A stretch of DNA of 7,880 bases from JAFMPW01 sp040830565. GTDB lineage: Bacteria; Bacteroidota; Bacteroidia; Flavobacteriales; Flavobacteriaceae. The notes under the pieces are model-generated. The model had not been told where the DNA came from. It made no database searches and saw only the letters and a program-made list of their open reading frames with translations. The stretch covers positions 1 to 7,880 of the forward strand of contig JBFOMC010000381.1 of assembly GCA_040830565.1 (NCBI GenBank), read 5' to 3'. Shown here in pieces: positions 1-6,662 of the stretch. Position 1 is the stretch's first letter. Every line of letters begins with the position of its first letter. The translations under genes and the position numbers were made by a program.

Positions 1-285
1 AACGTTATTAAGTCGGAAAAAGTGCGGCTTAAGTATGCTGATAAGTCCGAAAATACCTCCTATGAGTCTCCGGAATATCTCATGGAGGAAAAGGAATTTA
101 AAGATAAGTTGGACCGTGCCCTTGACGATTTACCTGAAAATCAACGGACTACCTTCCTTCTTAACCGTATAGATGGAAAAAAATACGCTGAAATCGCCGA
201 AATGGAAGGGGTTAGCGTAAAAGCTATTGAAAAAAGGATGCATTTGGCCCTAAAAGCACTGAGAGAGCAGATTGATGGAATCTAG
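1..285 (+). CDS. ECF-type RNA polymerase sigma-70 factor, C-terminal part (5' end outside window)
   Basis: An open frame runs from base 1 to a TAG at 283-285, giving 94 residues with no start of its own, so this is the end of a gene that begins upstream. Residues ~33-92 look like sigma-70 region 4: a DDLPENQRTTFLLNRIDG segment followed by a helix-turn-helix (KYAEIAEMEGVSVKAIEKRM, about 61-80) that would contact the -35 promoter element. Region 2, which binds core polymerase and the -10 element, is not in the window. ECF factors are usually about 160-200 aa, so roughly half is missing. The fecR-like and TonB-receptor genes downstream are its expected anti-sigma partner and target. The family call is strong. 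The cognate pairing with the next gene rests on gene order only. Confidence 0.9.
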   Translation, partial: NVIKSEKVRLKYADKSENTSYESPEYLMEEKEFKDKLDRALDDLPENQRTTFLLNRIDGKKYAEIAEMEGVSVKAIEKRMHLALKALREQIDGI

Positions 286-397
286 TTGATGGTTGTTGGT
301 TGATCGGTTGTGGGTAATTAGGGATCGATAACAATGATTAGAGGGTTTTCGCTCAAGATTGAGGCTTTAAGCCAATAAATTCTTGGAATTATTGAGT

Positions 398-424
398 TTG
401 AACTTGATACTTGAACTTGAACTT
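398..424. repeat. Short TTGAACTT direct-repeat cluster
   Basis: TTGAACTT occurs three times in 27 nt, at 398-405, 411-418 and 417-424; the last two overlap by two bases. A fourth, degenerate unit (cTTGATACTT) lies between the first and second. The cluster is noncoding. It could be a small tandem expansion or a set of protein-binding half-sites, and the sequence alone does not decide. Confidence 0.5.
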
Positions 425-440
425 TATGCCAAGGAAGTAG

Positions 441-488
441 CTAAAACCCCTAGAAATAGGGAGTATAGGGAAAAAAGTAGGGTTTTTT
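441..488 (+). terminator. Candidate intrinsic terminator or switchable hairpin after the sigma gene
   Basis: CTAAAACCCCTA (441-452) can pair with TAGGGTTTTTTAG (478-490) to form a long stem ending in a T6 run (483-488), as in a rho-independent terminator. The same CCCTA (448-452) can instead pair with TAGGG at 457-461 around a GAAA tetraloop, or with TAGGG at 466-470. The site lies 156 nt after the sigma stop and 145 nt before the fecR start, so it could separate their transcripts. Folding was judged by eye only. Confidence 0.45.
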
Positions 489-549
489 AGTAGTAAATTG
501 TTATATAGGAGTAAAGCTAGAAATAATGAAATGAGTTTTTCCTTACGAT

Positions 550-579
550 AATCGCACAACATACTGAATATAAGCGATT
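550..579. promoter_or_regulatory. Dyad upstream of the fecR-like gene, possible operator
   Basis: AATCGC (550-555) and GCGATT (574-579) form a perfect 6-bp inverted repeat around an 18-nt A/T-rich spacer, 54 nt upstream of the fecR ATG. The geometry would suit a dimeric regulator's operator, but it may be chance. No known binding motif is recognised. Confidence 0.25.
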
Positions 580-588
580 TAACCTCTT

Positions 589-606
589 AACCACCTTAGT
601 GGTTTT
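589..606 (+). promoter_or_regulatory. Leader hairpin before fecR-like gene
   Basis: AACCAC (589-594), a CTTA loop and GTGGTT (599-604) make a perfect 6-bp stem, and T's continue to 606. It ends 27 nt before the fecR ATG. It could be a weak terminator or attenuator, or a leader RNA structure. The T-run is only four bases long, so an efficient terminator is doubtful. Confidence 0.3.
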
Positions 607-633
607 GCCCCAAGGAAACTAAAATTTAGAGTG

Positions 634-1545
634 ATGGAAGAGAATTATTTAGCAAAATGGCTTAATAACGAGCTTACGGAGGCCGAATTAGCGGAGTTTG
701 AAAAAACTGCCGAGTATGCCACTTATAAGCGAATTTTGGACGTGTCCAGTGAAATGGAAGCCCCAAAGTTTGATATGGAGAAAGCTCTGGAAGATCTTAG
801 AAATCAACAAACTCCAAAAGAGACTAAAGTTGTGCAATTGAATCCTGCCAGGAAATTGTTGCGTATAGCAGCGGCTATCGCCGTTATCTTCCTGGTTTCC
901 TATTTTTATATAGACTCCCTGGATGAAACTATAAGCACCCAATATGCTGAACGTACCGAAGTTGTACTTCCAGATGCATCTGAAATAATTTTGAATGCAG
1001 ATTCGGAAGTTTCTTTTAGCGAAAAGAAATGGGATCAGAACCGTAATGTTAACCTTAATGGTGAGGCTTTCTTTAAAGTAGCCAAAGGAAAGAAGTTCAC
1101 AGTTGCAACAGAAAATGGTCTGGTAACTGTTTTAGGAACACAGTTCAATGTAGAAAACAGAAAGGATTTCTTTGAAGTTACTTGTTATGAAGGTCTGGTA
1201 AGTGTCACTTACAATGATAAGGAAACCAAATTACCGGCAGGTAATTCATTTGTAGTTATAAATGGGCAAATTCAGCAACCAGAGGTGCCAAATTCCAGTG
1301 TACCATCTTGGATAAATAATGAGAGTACTTTTAAAAGTATTCCTTTATCCTATGTGCTTGATGAATTCCAAAGACAATTTAATATTAAGGTGGAAACCAG
1401 AAATATCGATCTGGACCAACTTTTTACAGGTACTTTCAGCAACACAAACGTAAATTTGGCGTTACAAAGTATTAGTACTCCTTCTCAAATAAAGTTTAAA
1501 TTAGAGGGGAACAAAGTGCTAATCTATGCCGAAAACGCACCTTAG
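634..1545 (+). CDS. FecR-family anti-sigma / signal-transducing membrane protein
   Basis: This 303-aa inner-membrane protein is expected to relay a signal from an outer membrane receptor to the ECF sigma factor. Residues 1-~74 form the cytoplasmic part, with a Bacteroidota-type FecR start (WLNNELTEAELAEFEK). A hydrophobic segment at about 76-93 (LLRIAAAIAVIFLVSYFYI) is the single membrane helix. A periplasmic FecR domain follows at ~104-195, with LPDASEIILNADS, GEAFFKVAK and VLGTQFNV signatures. The C-terminal ~230-299 (STFKSIPLSYVLDEFQRQFNIKV) resembles DUF4974, typical of Bacteroidota FecR proteins. The ATG at 634 is preferred to the in-frame GTG at 631, which would add only one residue. 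There is no strong Shine-Dalgarno; the upstream stretch is A-rich. The 3' end overlaps the receptor gene by 20 nt, implying co-transcription and perhaps translational coupling. Confidence 0.92.
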   Translation: MEENYLAKWLNNELTEAELAEFEKTAEYATYKRILDVSSEMEAPKFDMEKALEDLRNQQTPKETKVVQLNPARKLLRIAAAIAVIFLVSYFYIDSLDETISTQYAERTEVVLPDASEIILNADSEVSFSEKKWDQNRNVNLNGEAFFKVAKGKKFTVATENGLVTVLGTQFNVENRKDFFEVTCYEGLVSVTYNDKETKLPAGNSFVVINGQIQQPEVPNSSVPSWINNESTFKSIPLSYVLDEFQRQFNIKVETRNIDLDQLFTGTFSNTNVNLALQSISTPSQIKFKLEGNKVLIYAENAP

Positions 1546-4075
1546 ACGGTTTATTCTATGTTGTTTGCTGATGTCTGGTATTTTTATAGGCCGGGCGCAG
1601 CAACCGTCTACGGCAACAACAACCCAATTAATTAGTTACATCCAACTACTTGAAAGTCGATTCGACGTCAAGTTTTCTTACGTAGATGAAGATTTACGGC
1701 CATTGGTCATCAAGCCGCCTCAAGAGACAGAGTTGGAAGGAATCCTCGGGGCCATAGAAGATCAGACCCAACTGATCATCAAAAAACTAAGCCCCAGATA
1801 CTATACCCTCTCTAAAAGCACCGCAGTAGATATATGCGCTACTGTTCTTGACAACTTTGAACAGAATACAGTCACAGGTGCAAGTGTTGAGGTCATAGGC
1901 AGTAGCATTGCCACCATTACTGATCTGGATGGCGGATTTTCACTTACAAGTATTCCCAGAAAGGCATCAATCCGCATTAAACATTTAGGCTTCAAAACCA
2001 GATATGTAACCGCCGAGGATTTGGTAAATGATAACCCCTGTACCACCATCTTACTTGGTATACGGTATCAGCAATTAGATGAGGTGGTTGTCTTTAAATT
2101 CCTGACCACTGGTCTTAGCAAAGAATTTGATGCCAGTGTTTTGCTAAACACTAAGGATTTTGGCATTCTACCAGGGCTTACTGAACCAGATGTACTTCAT
2201 ACCGTCCAGGCTTTACCGGGCATTAAGAGCATAGATGAAACCGTTTCCGATATCAATATCAGGGGAGGCACCAATGATCAGAACCTGATTCTTTGGGACG
2301 GGATAAAAATGTATCAAAACGGGCATTTCTTCGGTCTGATTTCCGCCTTCAATCCCTACCTTACAGACGAGGTGGCCATTATTAAAAACGGCGCCAGTGC
2401 GGAATACGGAGACGGCTTAAGCGGGATCATTGATATGCGTACTAAAAACGAGGTGGAAGACCAATTTTTTGGGGGAGCCGGGTTTAACCTTATCGGAGGG
2501 GATCTTTACGGGCATACCCCCCTGGCAGAGAATCTGGCCTTGCAGTTTTCTGCACGCAGATCTGTGACCGACTTTCTAAATACTCCTACTTACGACCAGT
2601 TTTTTGAACGTACTTTTCAGGATACTGACGTTATAGATAGGGATGCCAATTTTTATTTCTATGATTTCACCGGAAAACTGCTGTACGACATTAATGAGCA
2701 GCAAAAACTTCGGCTTAGCTTTATCAATATCAACAATAATCTGGATTACAGTGAAACCTCAGGGGATAGTGGTAGAACCAACGAAAGCAGTCTGGACCAA
2801 ATGAATCTCTCTTTTGGAGGGACTTTGGAAAGTATCTGGTCTGAAAAATTCTCTACTCATATCAACGGATATTACACGCGTTACGATCTGGATTCAAGAA
2901 TAAGTACAAACGACGCCTCGCAGGTTCTCTCCCAAAACAACCAGGTTATAGAAACCTCTCTTAAGGTAAACACCAATTACCGTCCTAATGATAAATACAA
3001 CTGGTTAAATGGCTATCAACTAACAGAAGTTGGGATCACAAATTTCACAGATGTTACGCAACCCCCATTTAACAATAGGAATAAAGGGGTTGTAAGAACA
3101 CACGCCATATATTCAGAACTAGGCTATATTTCAATTAACTCCAAATTCAGGGCTAAGGGTGGTGTCCGCTTGAACTATGTTGAAAACCTCAACACTTTCA
3201 CTGAGTTTCTCGCAGAACCCAGGCTAAATATCAACTATACCTTTGCTGACTATTATCGCCTAGAGGTCCTAGGAGAACTTAAGCATCAGGCCACCAACCA
3301 GATCATAGATCTGGAGCAGAATTTCCTGGGAATAGAGAAGCGGCGATGGATGATTTCTGATAGTCCTTCCGGGACCAAGGTACAAGATTCATTGCCTGTT
3401 ACCAGAAGTAAGCAATTTTCAATTGGGCTCAACTACGATAAAGATAATTGGTATGCCAGCCTGGAAGGATTTTACAAGGAAGTAGACGGAATTAGTACGG
3501 CTACTCAGGGCTTTCAAAATCAGGATCAATTTAATGGGGAAATAGGTAGTTATCAGGTAAAGGGCATAGAGTTTCTAATAAATCACAAAAATCGTTTTTT
3601 TAGTTCCTGGCTAAGCTATACCTACAACATCAACGATTACACTTTTGAGGATATCGTGCCCAGCACTTTTCCAAATAACCTGGACATAACGCATAACTTT
3701 ACCTTTGCTAGTACTTATAGTTATAATGATCTGAAACTTGGTATAGGACTAAATTACCGCACCGGAAGACCCTTCACGGAGCCTCTGGATCCCCCAAACT
3801 CGATCAACACCTCGGTATTTCCAAATACCATTAATTTCCGGGAACCCAATAGCAGTAGACTTCCGGATTATATAAGGGCAGATGCCTCTGCTACCTACGA
3901 TTTTGATCTTAGTCCGACTATCAGAGCTTCTGCTGGCGCTTCAGTATTGAATCTTCTAAACAAAAAGAACATTCTAAATACCTACTACCGCTTAGATGAT
4001 CAGAATGAAATAGAAAAGGTAGAGAATATTTCTCTCGGGCTTACTCCCAATGTAAGTTTTAGAGTGAGTTTTTAG
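1526..4075 (+). CDS. TonB-dependent outer membrane receptor with N-terminal STN-like signalling domain
   Basis: This 849-aa receptor is expected to import a scarce ligand across the outer membrane using TonB energy, and to signal through FecR. Residues 1-24 are a signal peptide (FILCCLLMSGIFIG core, likely cleavage after GRA). Residues ~33-96 resemble the STN domain of transducer-type receptors. Residues ~102-180 match a CarboxypepD_reg-like beta-sandwich (TVTGASVEVIGSSIATITDLDGGFSL). A TonB-box-like LDEVVV follows at 184-189. The plug spans about 205-310 (INIRGGTNDQNLILWDGIKM, then AEYGDGLSGIIDM), and the rest is a 22-strand-type barrel ending in a C-terminal Phe (VSFRVSF), as usual for outer membrane proteins. 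The start lies inside the fecR end. No SusD-like gene follows, so this is not a standard SusC/SusD glycan pair. The ligand is unknown; a siderophore or other metal complex is only one possibility. Confidence 0.93.
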   Translation: MPKTHLRRFILCCLLMSGIFIGRAQQPSTATTTQLISYIQLLESRFDVKFSYVDEDLRPLVIKPPQETELEGILGAIEDQTQLIIKKLSPRYYTLSKSTAVDICATVLDNFEQNTVTGASVEVIGSSIATITDLDGGFSLTSIPRKASIRIKHLGFKTRYVTAEDLVNDNPCTTILLGIRYQQLDEVVVFKFLTTGLSKEFDASVLLNTKDFGILPGLTEPDVLHTVQALPGIKSIDETVSDINIRGGTNDQNLILWDGIKMYQNGHFFGLISAFNPYLTDEVAIIKNGASAEYGDGLSGIIDMRTKNEVEDQFFGGAGFNLIGGDLYGHTPLAENLALQFSARRSVTDFLNTPTYDQFFERTFQDTDVIDRDANFYFYDFTGKLLYDINEQQKLRLSFININNNLDYSETSGDSGRTNESSLDQMNLSFGGTLESIWSEKFSTHINGYYTRYDLDSRISTNDASQVLSQNNQVIETSLKVNTNYRPNDKYNWLNGYQLTEVGITNFTDVTQPPFNNRNKGVVRTHAIYSELGYISINSKFRAKGGVRLNYVENLNTFTEFLAEPRLNINYTFADYYRLEVLGELKHQATNQIIDLEQNFLGIEKRRWMISDSPSGTKVQDSLPVTRSKQFSIGLNYDKDNWYASLEGFYKEVDGISTATQGFQNQDQFNGEIGSYQVKGIEFLINHKNRFFSSWLSYTYNINDYTFEDIVPSTFPNNLDITHNFTFASTYSYNDLKLGIGLNYRTGRPFTEPLDPPNSINTSVFPNTINFREPNSSRLPDYIRADASATYDFDLSPTIRASAGASVLNLLNKKNILNTYYRLDDQNEIEKVENISLGLTPNVSFRVSF

Positions 4076-4178
4076 AATTTCCTTATTGGTTTTGGACGCA
4101 ATGTATTGATATCTCATGTTCCCCTCCTAGTGCCTCCGACGATTTCGCAATATGCGAAGAGAGGAAGGCAGAGAGGGT

Positions 4179-4206
4179 GATTCCACTGCAAGTGGAATCG
4201 GGGAGT
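4179..4206 (+). terminator. Candidate terminator hairpin for the TonB-receptor transcript
   Basis: GATTCCACT and AGTGGAATC pair perfectly over 9 bp around a GCA loop (4179-4199). GGGGAGTTTTG follows, so the T-tract is short and delayed; a T6 run lies farther on at 4227-4232. The hairpin sits 104 nt after the receptor stop, between convergent genes. It is also part of the repeat element, so its terminator role is inferred from position and structure. Confidence 0.4.
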
Positions 4207-4232
4207 TTTGTATCTCCTACCCAATATTTTTT

Positions 4233-4266
4233 AAAATCAAACCCTCCGTCACGCAAAACGCGTGAC
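4233..4266 (-). terminator. Candidate terminator hairpin for argS
   Basis: Read on the minus strand, GTCACGC-GTTTT-GCGTGAC (4266-4248) is a perfect 7-bp hairpin 56 nt past the argS stop. It is followed by GGAGGGTTTGATTTT, a modest T-rich tail. A stronger 8-bp G/C-rich stem (4268-4289) precedes it on the same transcript. Either or both could end argS transcription. Confidence 0.4.
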
Positions 4267-4322
4267 ACCTCCCTTTATCCGAAGGGAGGAACAAGTGTTT
4301 TTAACATTTAAAACTTTGACAA

Positions 4323-6110
4323 CTACATCCGCTCAGGAACGGTTATTCCCAGAAGTTTAAATGCAGATTGGATAACTTCCCCCACTTTTTTGGAAAGTTG
4401 CACCCGAAAAACTTTTTTCGGTTCATCAGCCTCACCCAATATGGATACCTGTTGATAGAAAGAATTAAATTCCTTTACAAGATCATAGGTATAATTCGCA
4501 ACCAGTGCCGGACTGTAATTCTCCGCGGCCAGTTGAATGGTTTCAGGAAATAGTTGGATTTGCTTTAGCAATTCCTTTTCCTTTGGGTGTAAATCGAAAG
4601 AGGTCTCGACTTCGCTCGACTTGACAGCATCCATTTGCTCTGCTTTTCTTAGAATAGATTGAATTCTGGCATAGGTATATTGAATAAAGGGACCCGTGTT
4701 GCCCTGAAAGTCTACAGATTCTTCTGGGTCAAACAAAATTCTTTTTTTGGGATCTACCTTAAGAATGAAATACTTCAGTGCCCCCAGGCCAATGGTTCTG
4801 TACAGTTGCTGTTTTTCCTCCTCAGAATAATCGTCTAATTTACCGAGTTCCTCAGAAATAGTTGCTGCAGTATTGGTCATATCATTTATAAGATCATCTG
4901 CATCCACCACAGTCCCTTCTCGGCTCTTCATTTTACCACTTGGGAGATCTACCATTCCATAACTGAGGTGATATAAATTTCCAGCCCACTCATAGCCAAG
5001 TTTCTTGAGAATAAGGAACAAGACTTTAAAATGATAATCCTGCTCATTTCCAACCGTGTATACCAAGCCTCCTATATCCGGATAGTCTTTTACCCGCTGA
5101 ATGGCCGTACCGAAGTCCTGGGTCATATACACAGCCGTGCCATCTGATCGAAGTACTATCTTCTCATCTAAGCCTTCGTCTGTAAGATCTACCCAAACAC
5201 TCCCGTCATCTTTCTTGTAAAACACCCCTTTTTTAAGTCCGTCTGCCACCACATCCTTTCCTAAAAGATAGGTGTCACTTTCATAATAGAGCGTATCAAA
5301 ATCAACCCCCAGGTTTTTATAGGTCTCATTAAAGCCTTTATAAACCCATCCGTTCATGGTCTCCCATAGCGTTCTAACCTCTTTATCTCCGGCTTCCCAT
5401 TTACGAAGCATTTCTTGCGCCTCCAAAAGGATTGGGGCCTCCTTTTCAGCAACTTCCTTCGTGCTTCCTGCTGCTACCAGTTCGGCAATCTCACTTTTGA
5501 AGGCCTGGTCAAAGGCTACATAATAATTCCCTACTAATTTGTCCCCCTTTAAGCCACTGCTTTCAGGGGTCTCACCGTTGCCCCATTTCTTCCAGGCCAG
5601 CATACTTTTACAAATATGGATCCCCCGATCATTAATGATCTGTGTTTTATAGACTTTCTTGCCAGAAGCCTTCAGGATCTCAGACACTGCGTAGCCCAGA
5701 AGATTATTCCTGATATGCCCAAGATGTAGTGGTTTATTCGTATTGGGAGAAGAGTACTCCACCATTACCGCATCCTTATCTACACTTTCGGTATAACCGT
5801 AATTCTCGGAAGTTCTAATAGAATTAAAGAAATCCAGGTAAAAGGCATCGCTTATCACCAGATTCAAAAAGCCTTTGATCACATTATAATCTGCAACCTC
5901 AACCAATTCGCCTTTAAGATAGTCTCCGATCTCCTTCCCTATCAACTCCGGATTCCCTTTAATAAATCGCAACATAGGAAAGACTACCACAGTAATATCA
6001 CCTTCAAAATCTTTCCTTGTAGGCTGAAATTCAACAGCCGGTAATTCCACCTTAAAAAGTCTGGAAGCTGCCTCTTTTACCTTTATCTCAAGTATTTCTT
6101 CTATTTTCAT
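4323..6110 (-). CDS. argS: Arginyl-tRNA synthetase
   Basis: This cytoplasmic class I aminoacyl-tRNA synthetase charges tRNA-Arg with arginine using ATP and is essential for translation. The 595-aa protein is full length. Residues 1-~88 form the arginyl-specific N-terminal domain. The catalytic Rossmann core carries SSPNTNKPLHLGHIRNN (120-136), with HLGH as the HIGH motif, and KMKSREGTVV (393-402) as the KMSK-type loop. TVGNEQDYHF (352-361) is a further conserved core segment. The C-terminal helical anticodon-binding (DALR) domain covers ~475-595 and ends in the characteristic ITVPERM. The ATG at 6108-6110 fits the family's N-terminus. The gene is monocistronic here, convergent with the receptor gene and divergent from the next gene. 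One oddity is a repeat-like sequence coding part of the loop at residues ~494-504. Confidence 0.98.
   Translation of the reverse strand: MKIEEILEIKVKEAASRLFKVELPAVEFQPTRKDFEGDITVVVFPMLRFIKGNPELIGKEIGDYLKGELVEVADYNVIKGFLNLVISDAFYLDFFNSIRTSENYGYTESVDKDAVMVEYSSPNTNKPLHLGHIRNNLLGYAVSEILKASGKKVYKTQIINDRGIHICKSMLAWKKWGNGETPESSGLKGDKLVGNYYVAFDQAFKSEIAELVAAGSTKEVAEKEAPILLEAQEMLRKWEAGDKEVRTLWETMNGWVYKGFNETYKNLGVDFDTLYYESDTYLLGKDVVADGLKKGVFYKKDDGSVWVDLTDEGLDEKIVLRSDGTAVYMTQDFGTAIQRVKDYPDIGGLVYTVGNEQDYHFKVLFLILKKLGYEWAGNLYHLSYGMVDLPSGKMKSREGTVVDADDLINDMTNTAATISEELGKLDDYSEEEKQQLYRTIGLGALKYFILKVDPKKRILFDPEESVDFQGNTGPFIQYTYARIQSILRKAEQMDAVKSSEVETSFDLHPKEKELLKQIQLFPETIQLAAENYSPALVANYTYDLVKEFNSFYQQVSILGEADEPKKVFRVQLSKKVGEVIQSAFKLLGITVPERM
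4600..4628. repeat. Short flavobacterial-type GTCTCGACTTCGCTCGAC repeat inside argS
   Basis: Positions 4603-4620 read GTCTCGACTTCGCTCGAC, with CTCGAC twice (4605-4610 and 4615-4620) and paired TCGA sites flanking a small loop. GTCTCGACTTCGCTCGAC-type strings are familiar to me as intergenic repeats of flavobacterial genomes. Here the string lies in coding sequence and encodes roughly VKSSEVETS in the ArgS C-terminal domain, just before the conserved LHPKEKELL segment. Repeat identity is from memory; copy number in this genome cannot be seen. Confidence 0.45.
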
Positions 6111-6132
6111 GTACTGCCCTAACTTGAAGCTG

Positions 6133-6140
6133 CAAAACTA
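6133..6140 (-). promoter_or_regulatory. -7 promoter box for argS
   Basis: On the minus strand TAGTTTTG (6140-6133) matches the Bacteroidota housekeeping -7 consensus TAnnTTTG exactly. It lies 22 nt upstream of the argS ATG, implying a very short leader. No clear TTG-type -33 box is visible at the usual distance. Confidence 0.5.
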
Positions 6141-6193
6141 CATAAAATAATGCTTTTGGCCCGCTTCTTTTCCATTATCACAAAGCTTTTGGC

Positions 6194-6201
6194 TAACTTT
6201 A
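6194..6201 (+). promoter_or_regulatory. -7-like promoter box for the hypothetical/SDR gene pair
   Basis: TAACTTTA (6194-6201) matches the Bacteroidota -7 consensus TAnnTTTG at all but the last base and lies 25 nt before the ATG at 6227. A -33 box is unclear; a T-rich stretch lies at 6167-6171. It sits about 54 bp from the divergent argS box. Confidence 0.35.
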
Positions 6202-6226
6202 CGTAAAAGGCTTATCCCAGATTTAC

Positions 6227-6652
6227 ATGCTACTAAATGTCTCTTATAACAACAAGGAAGTTACTAGAAAGGTAGATAAGGAAGTAGGCAAGCCTTTTCC
6301 TTTAAAACAACGTTGGCAAATGGGGGGTATTGGTTCTCCAAAACTCTTTATAACTGCCTCGAGTGCAGAGATCAACAATTTGTTGTTATTAGACAACAAT
6401 CTGAACAGTTGCAATATAGAGATGCGGCCTAAAGGGATAATCGTTCGCTTTAGATCCCTTTTAGAAACTTACGCCTTAATTATTCCTTATTACAAGCTGA
6501 GCATTTACAAGGGAGATTTGGCCGTATATTCCATTTATAGAGATCATTATTTTATCAAGGTAAAGGCAGATACTAAGGCCATTCAAAAATTCTTTAGAAA
6601 AATCCTGGATTATAAAGCAGACAATGCCCCAACCTCCATAGAAGACCTTTAA
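6227..6652 (+). CDS. Hypothetical protein, 141 aa, no recognised family
   Basis: I do not recognise a named family. The protein has no signal peptide, no membrane helix and no cysteine cluster (one Cys only), so it is probably cytoplasmic. The N-terminal ~45 residues are polar and basic. From ~52 on, short beta-prone stretches alternate (NIEMRPKGIIVRFR, YALIIPYYKLSIYKG, LAVYSIYRDHYFIKVKA), and an amphipathic helix follows (TKAIQKFFRKILDYK, ~115-129). This strands-then-helix order faintly recalls a PH-like or GRAM-like barrel, but that is only an impression. Coding reality is supported by the open frame, the promoter-like box upstream, and the 10-nt spacing to the next gene, with which it probably forms an operon. 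The ATG at 6227 is the first available start. Confidence 0.8.
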   Translation: MLLNVSYNNKEVTRKVDKEVGKPFPLKQRWQMGGIGSPKLFITASSAEINNLLLLDNNLNSCNIEMRPKGIIVRFRSLLETYALIIPYYKLSIYKGDLAVYSIYRDHYFIKVKADTKAIQKFFRKILDYKADNAPTSIEDL

Positions 6653-6662
6653 ACTACAGTAC

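Larger units (their letters stand above)
286..633. other. 348-nt gene-free spacer between sigma and fecR-like genes
   Basis: No convincing coding region is present on either strand. The first 25 nt after the sigma stop are GTTG-rich, with TTGATGGTTG at 286-295 and a near copy TTGATCGGTTG at 300-310. The spacer also holds a short TTGAACTT repeat cluster (398-424), a terminator-like stem (441-488) and two dyads (550-579 and 589-604). I see no clear TAnnTTTG -7 box, so a housekeeping promoter for fecR cannot be placed. The promoter may be an ECF-type one whose consensus I cannot recognise. Confidence 0.6.
4118..4292. repeat. Palindrome-rich intergenic element with imperfect inverted ends (REP/MITE-like)
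   Basis: The 175-nt element starts GTTCCCCTCCT (4118-4128) and ends AAGGGAGGAAC (4282-4292), whose complement is GTTCCTCCCTT, so the ends are imperfect inverted repeats. Four hairpins are visible: TTCGCA/TGCGAA (4144-4158), enclosed by TGCCT/AGGCA (4131-4170) and CCCTC/GAGGG (4122-4177); GATTCCACT/AGTGGAATC (4179-4199); GTCACGC/GCGTGAC (4248-4266); and CCTCCCTT/AAGGGAGG (4268-4289). The middle is A/T-rich (4226-4237). The two halves face opposite ways, as if two repeat units met tail to tail. The CCTCC...ACCTCCC...GGGAGG layout resembles short intergenic repeats I recall from flavobacteria. No target-site duplication is seen. The only long frame inside it (4083-4268, reverse) looks like repeat-derived noise. 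Confidence 0.65.

Noticed and set aside
363..373. GGCTTTAAGCC palindrome as a terminator
   Set aside because: The 5-bp arms leave only a one-base loop and no T-tract follows; it is too short to support a function.
631..633. GTG as an alternative start of the fecR-like gene
   Set aside because: It directly precedes an ATG and adds only one residue; the ATG at 634 gives the usual FecR N-terminus.
688..942. Reverse-strand frame inside the fecR-like gene
   Set aside because: It is antisense to a clear FecR coding region and has no recognisable protein features.
1801..2049. Reverse-strand frame inside the receptor gene
   Set aside because: It is a shadow of the carboxypeptidase-like domain coding sequence, with no independent support.
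4083..4268. Reverse-strand frame of 61 codons between the receptor gene and argS
   Set aside because: It lies almost wholly in the palindromic element, and its codons follow the hairpin arms. It has no family-like sequence and sits downstream of argS in the convergent gap.
4368..4553. Forward frame antisense to argS
   Set aside because: It is a shadow of the well-conserved ArgS C-terminal domain.
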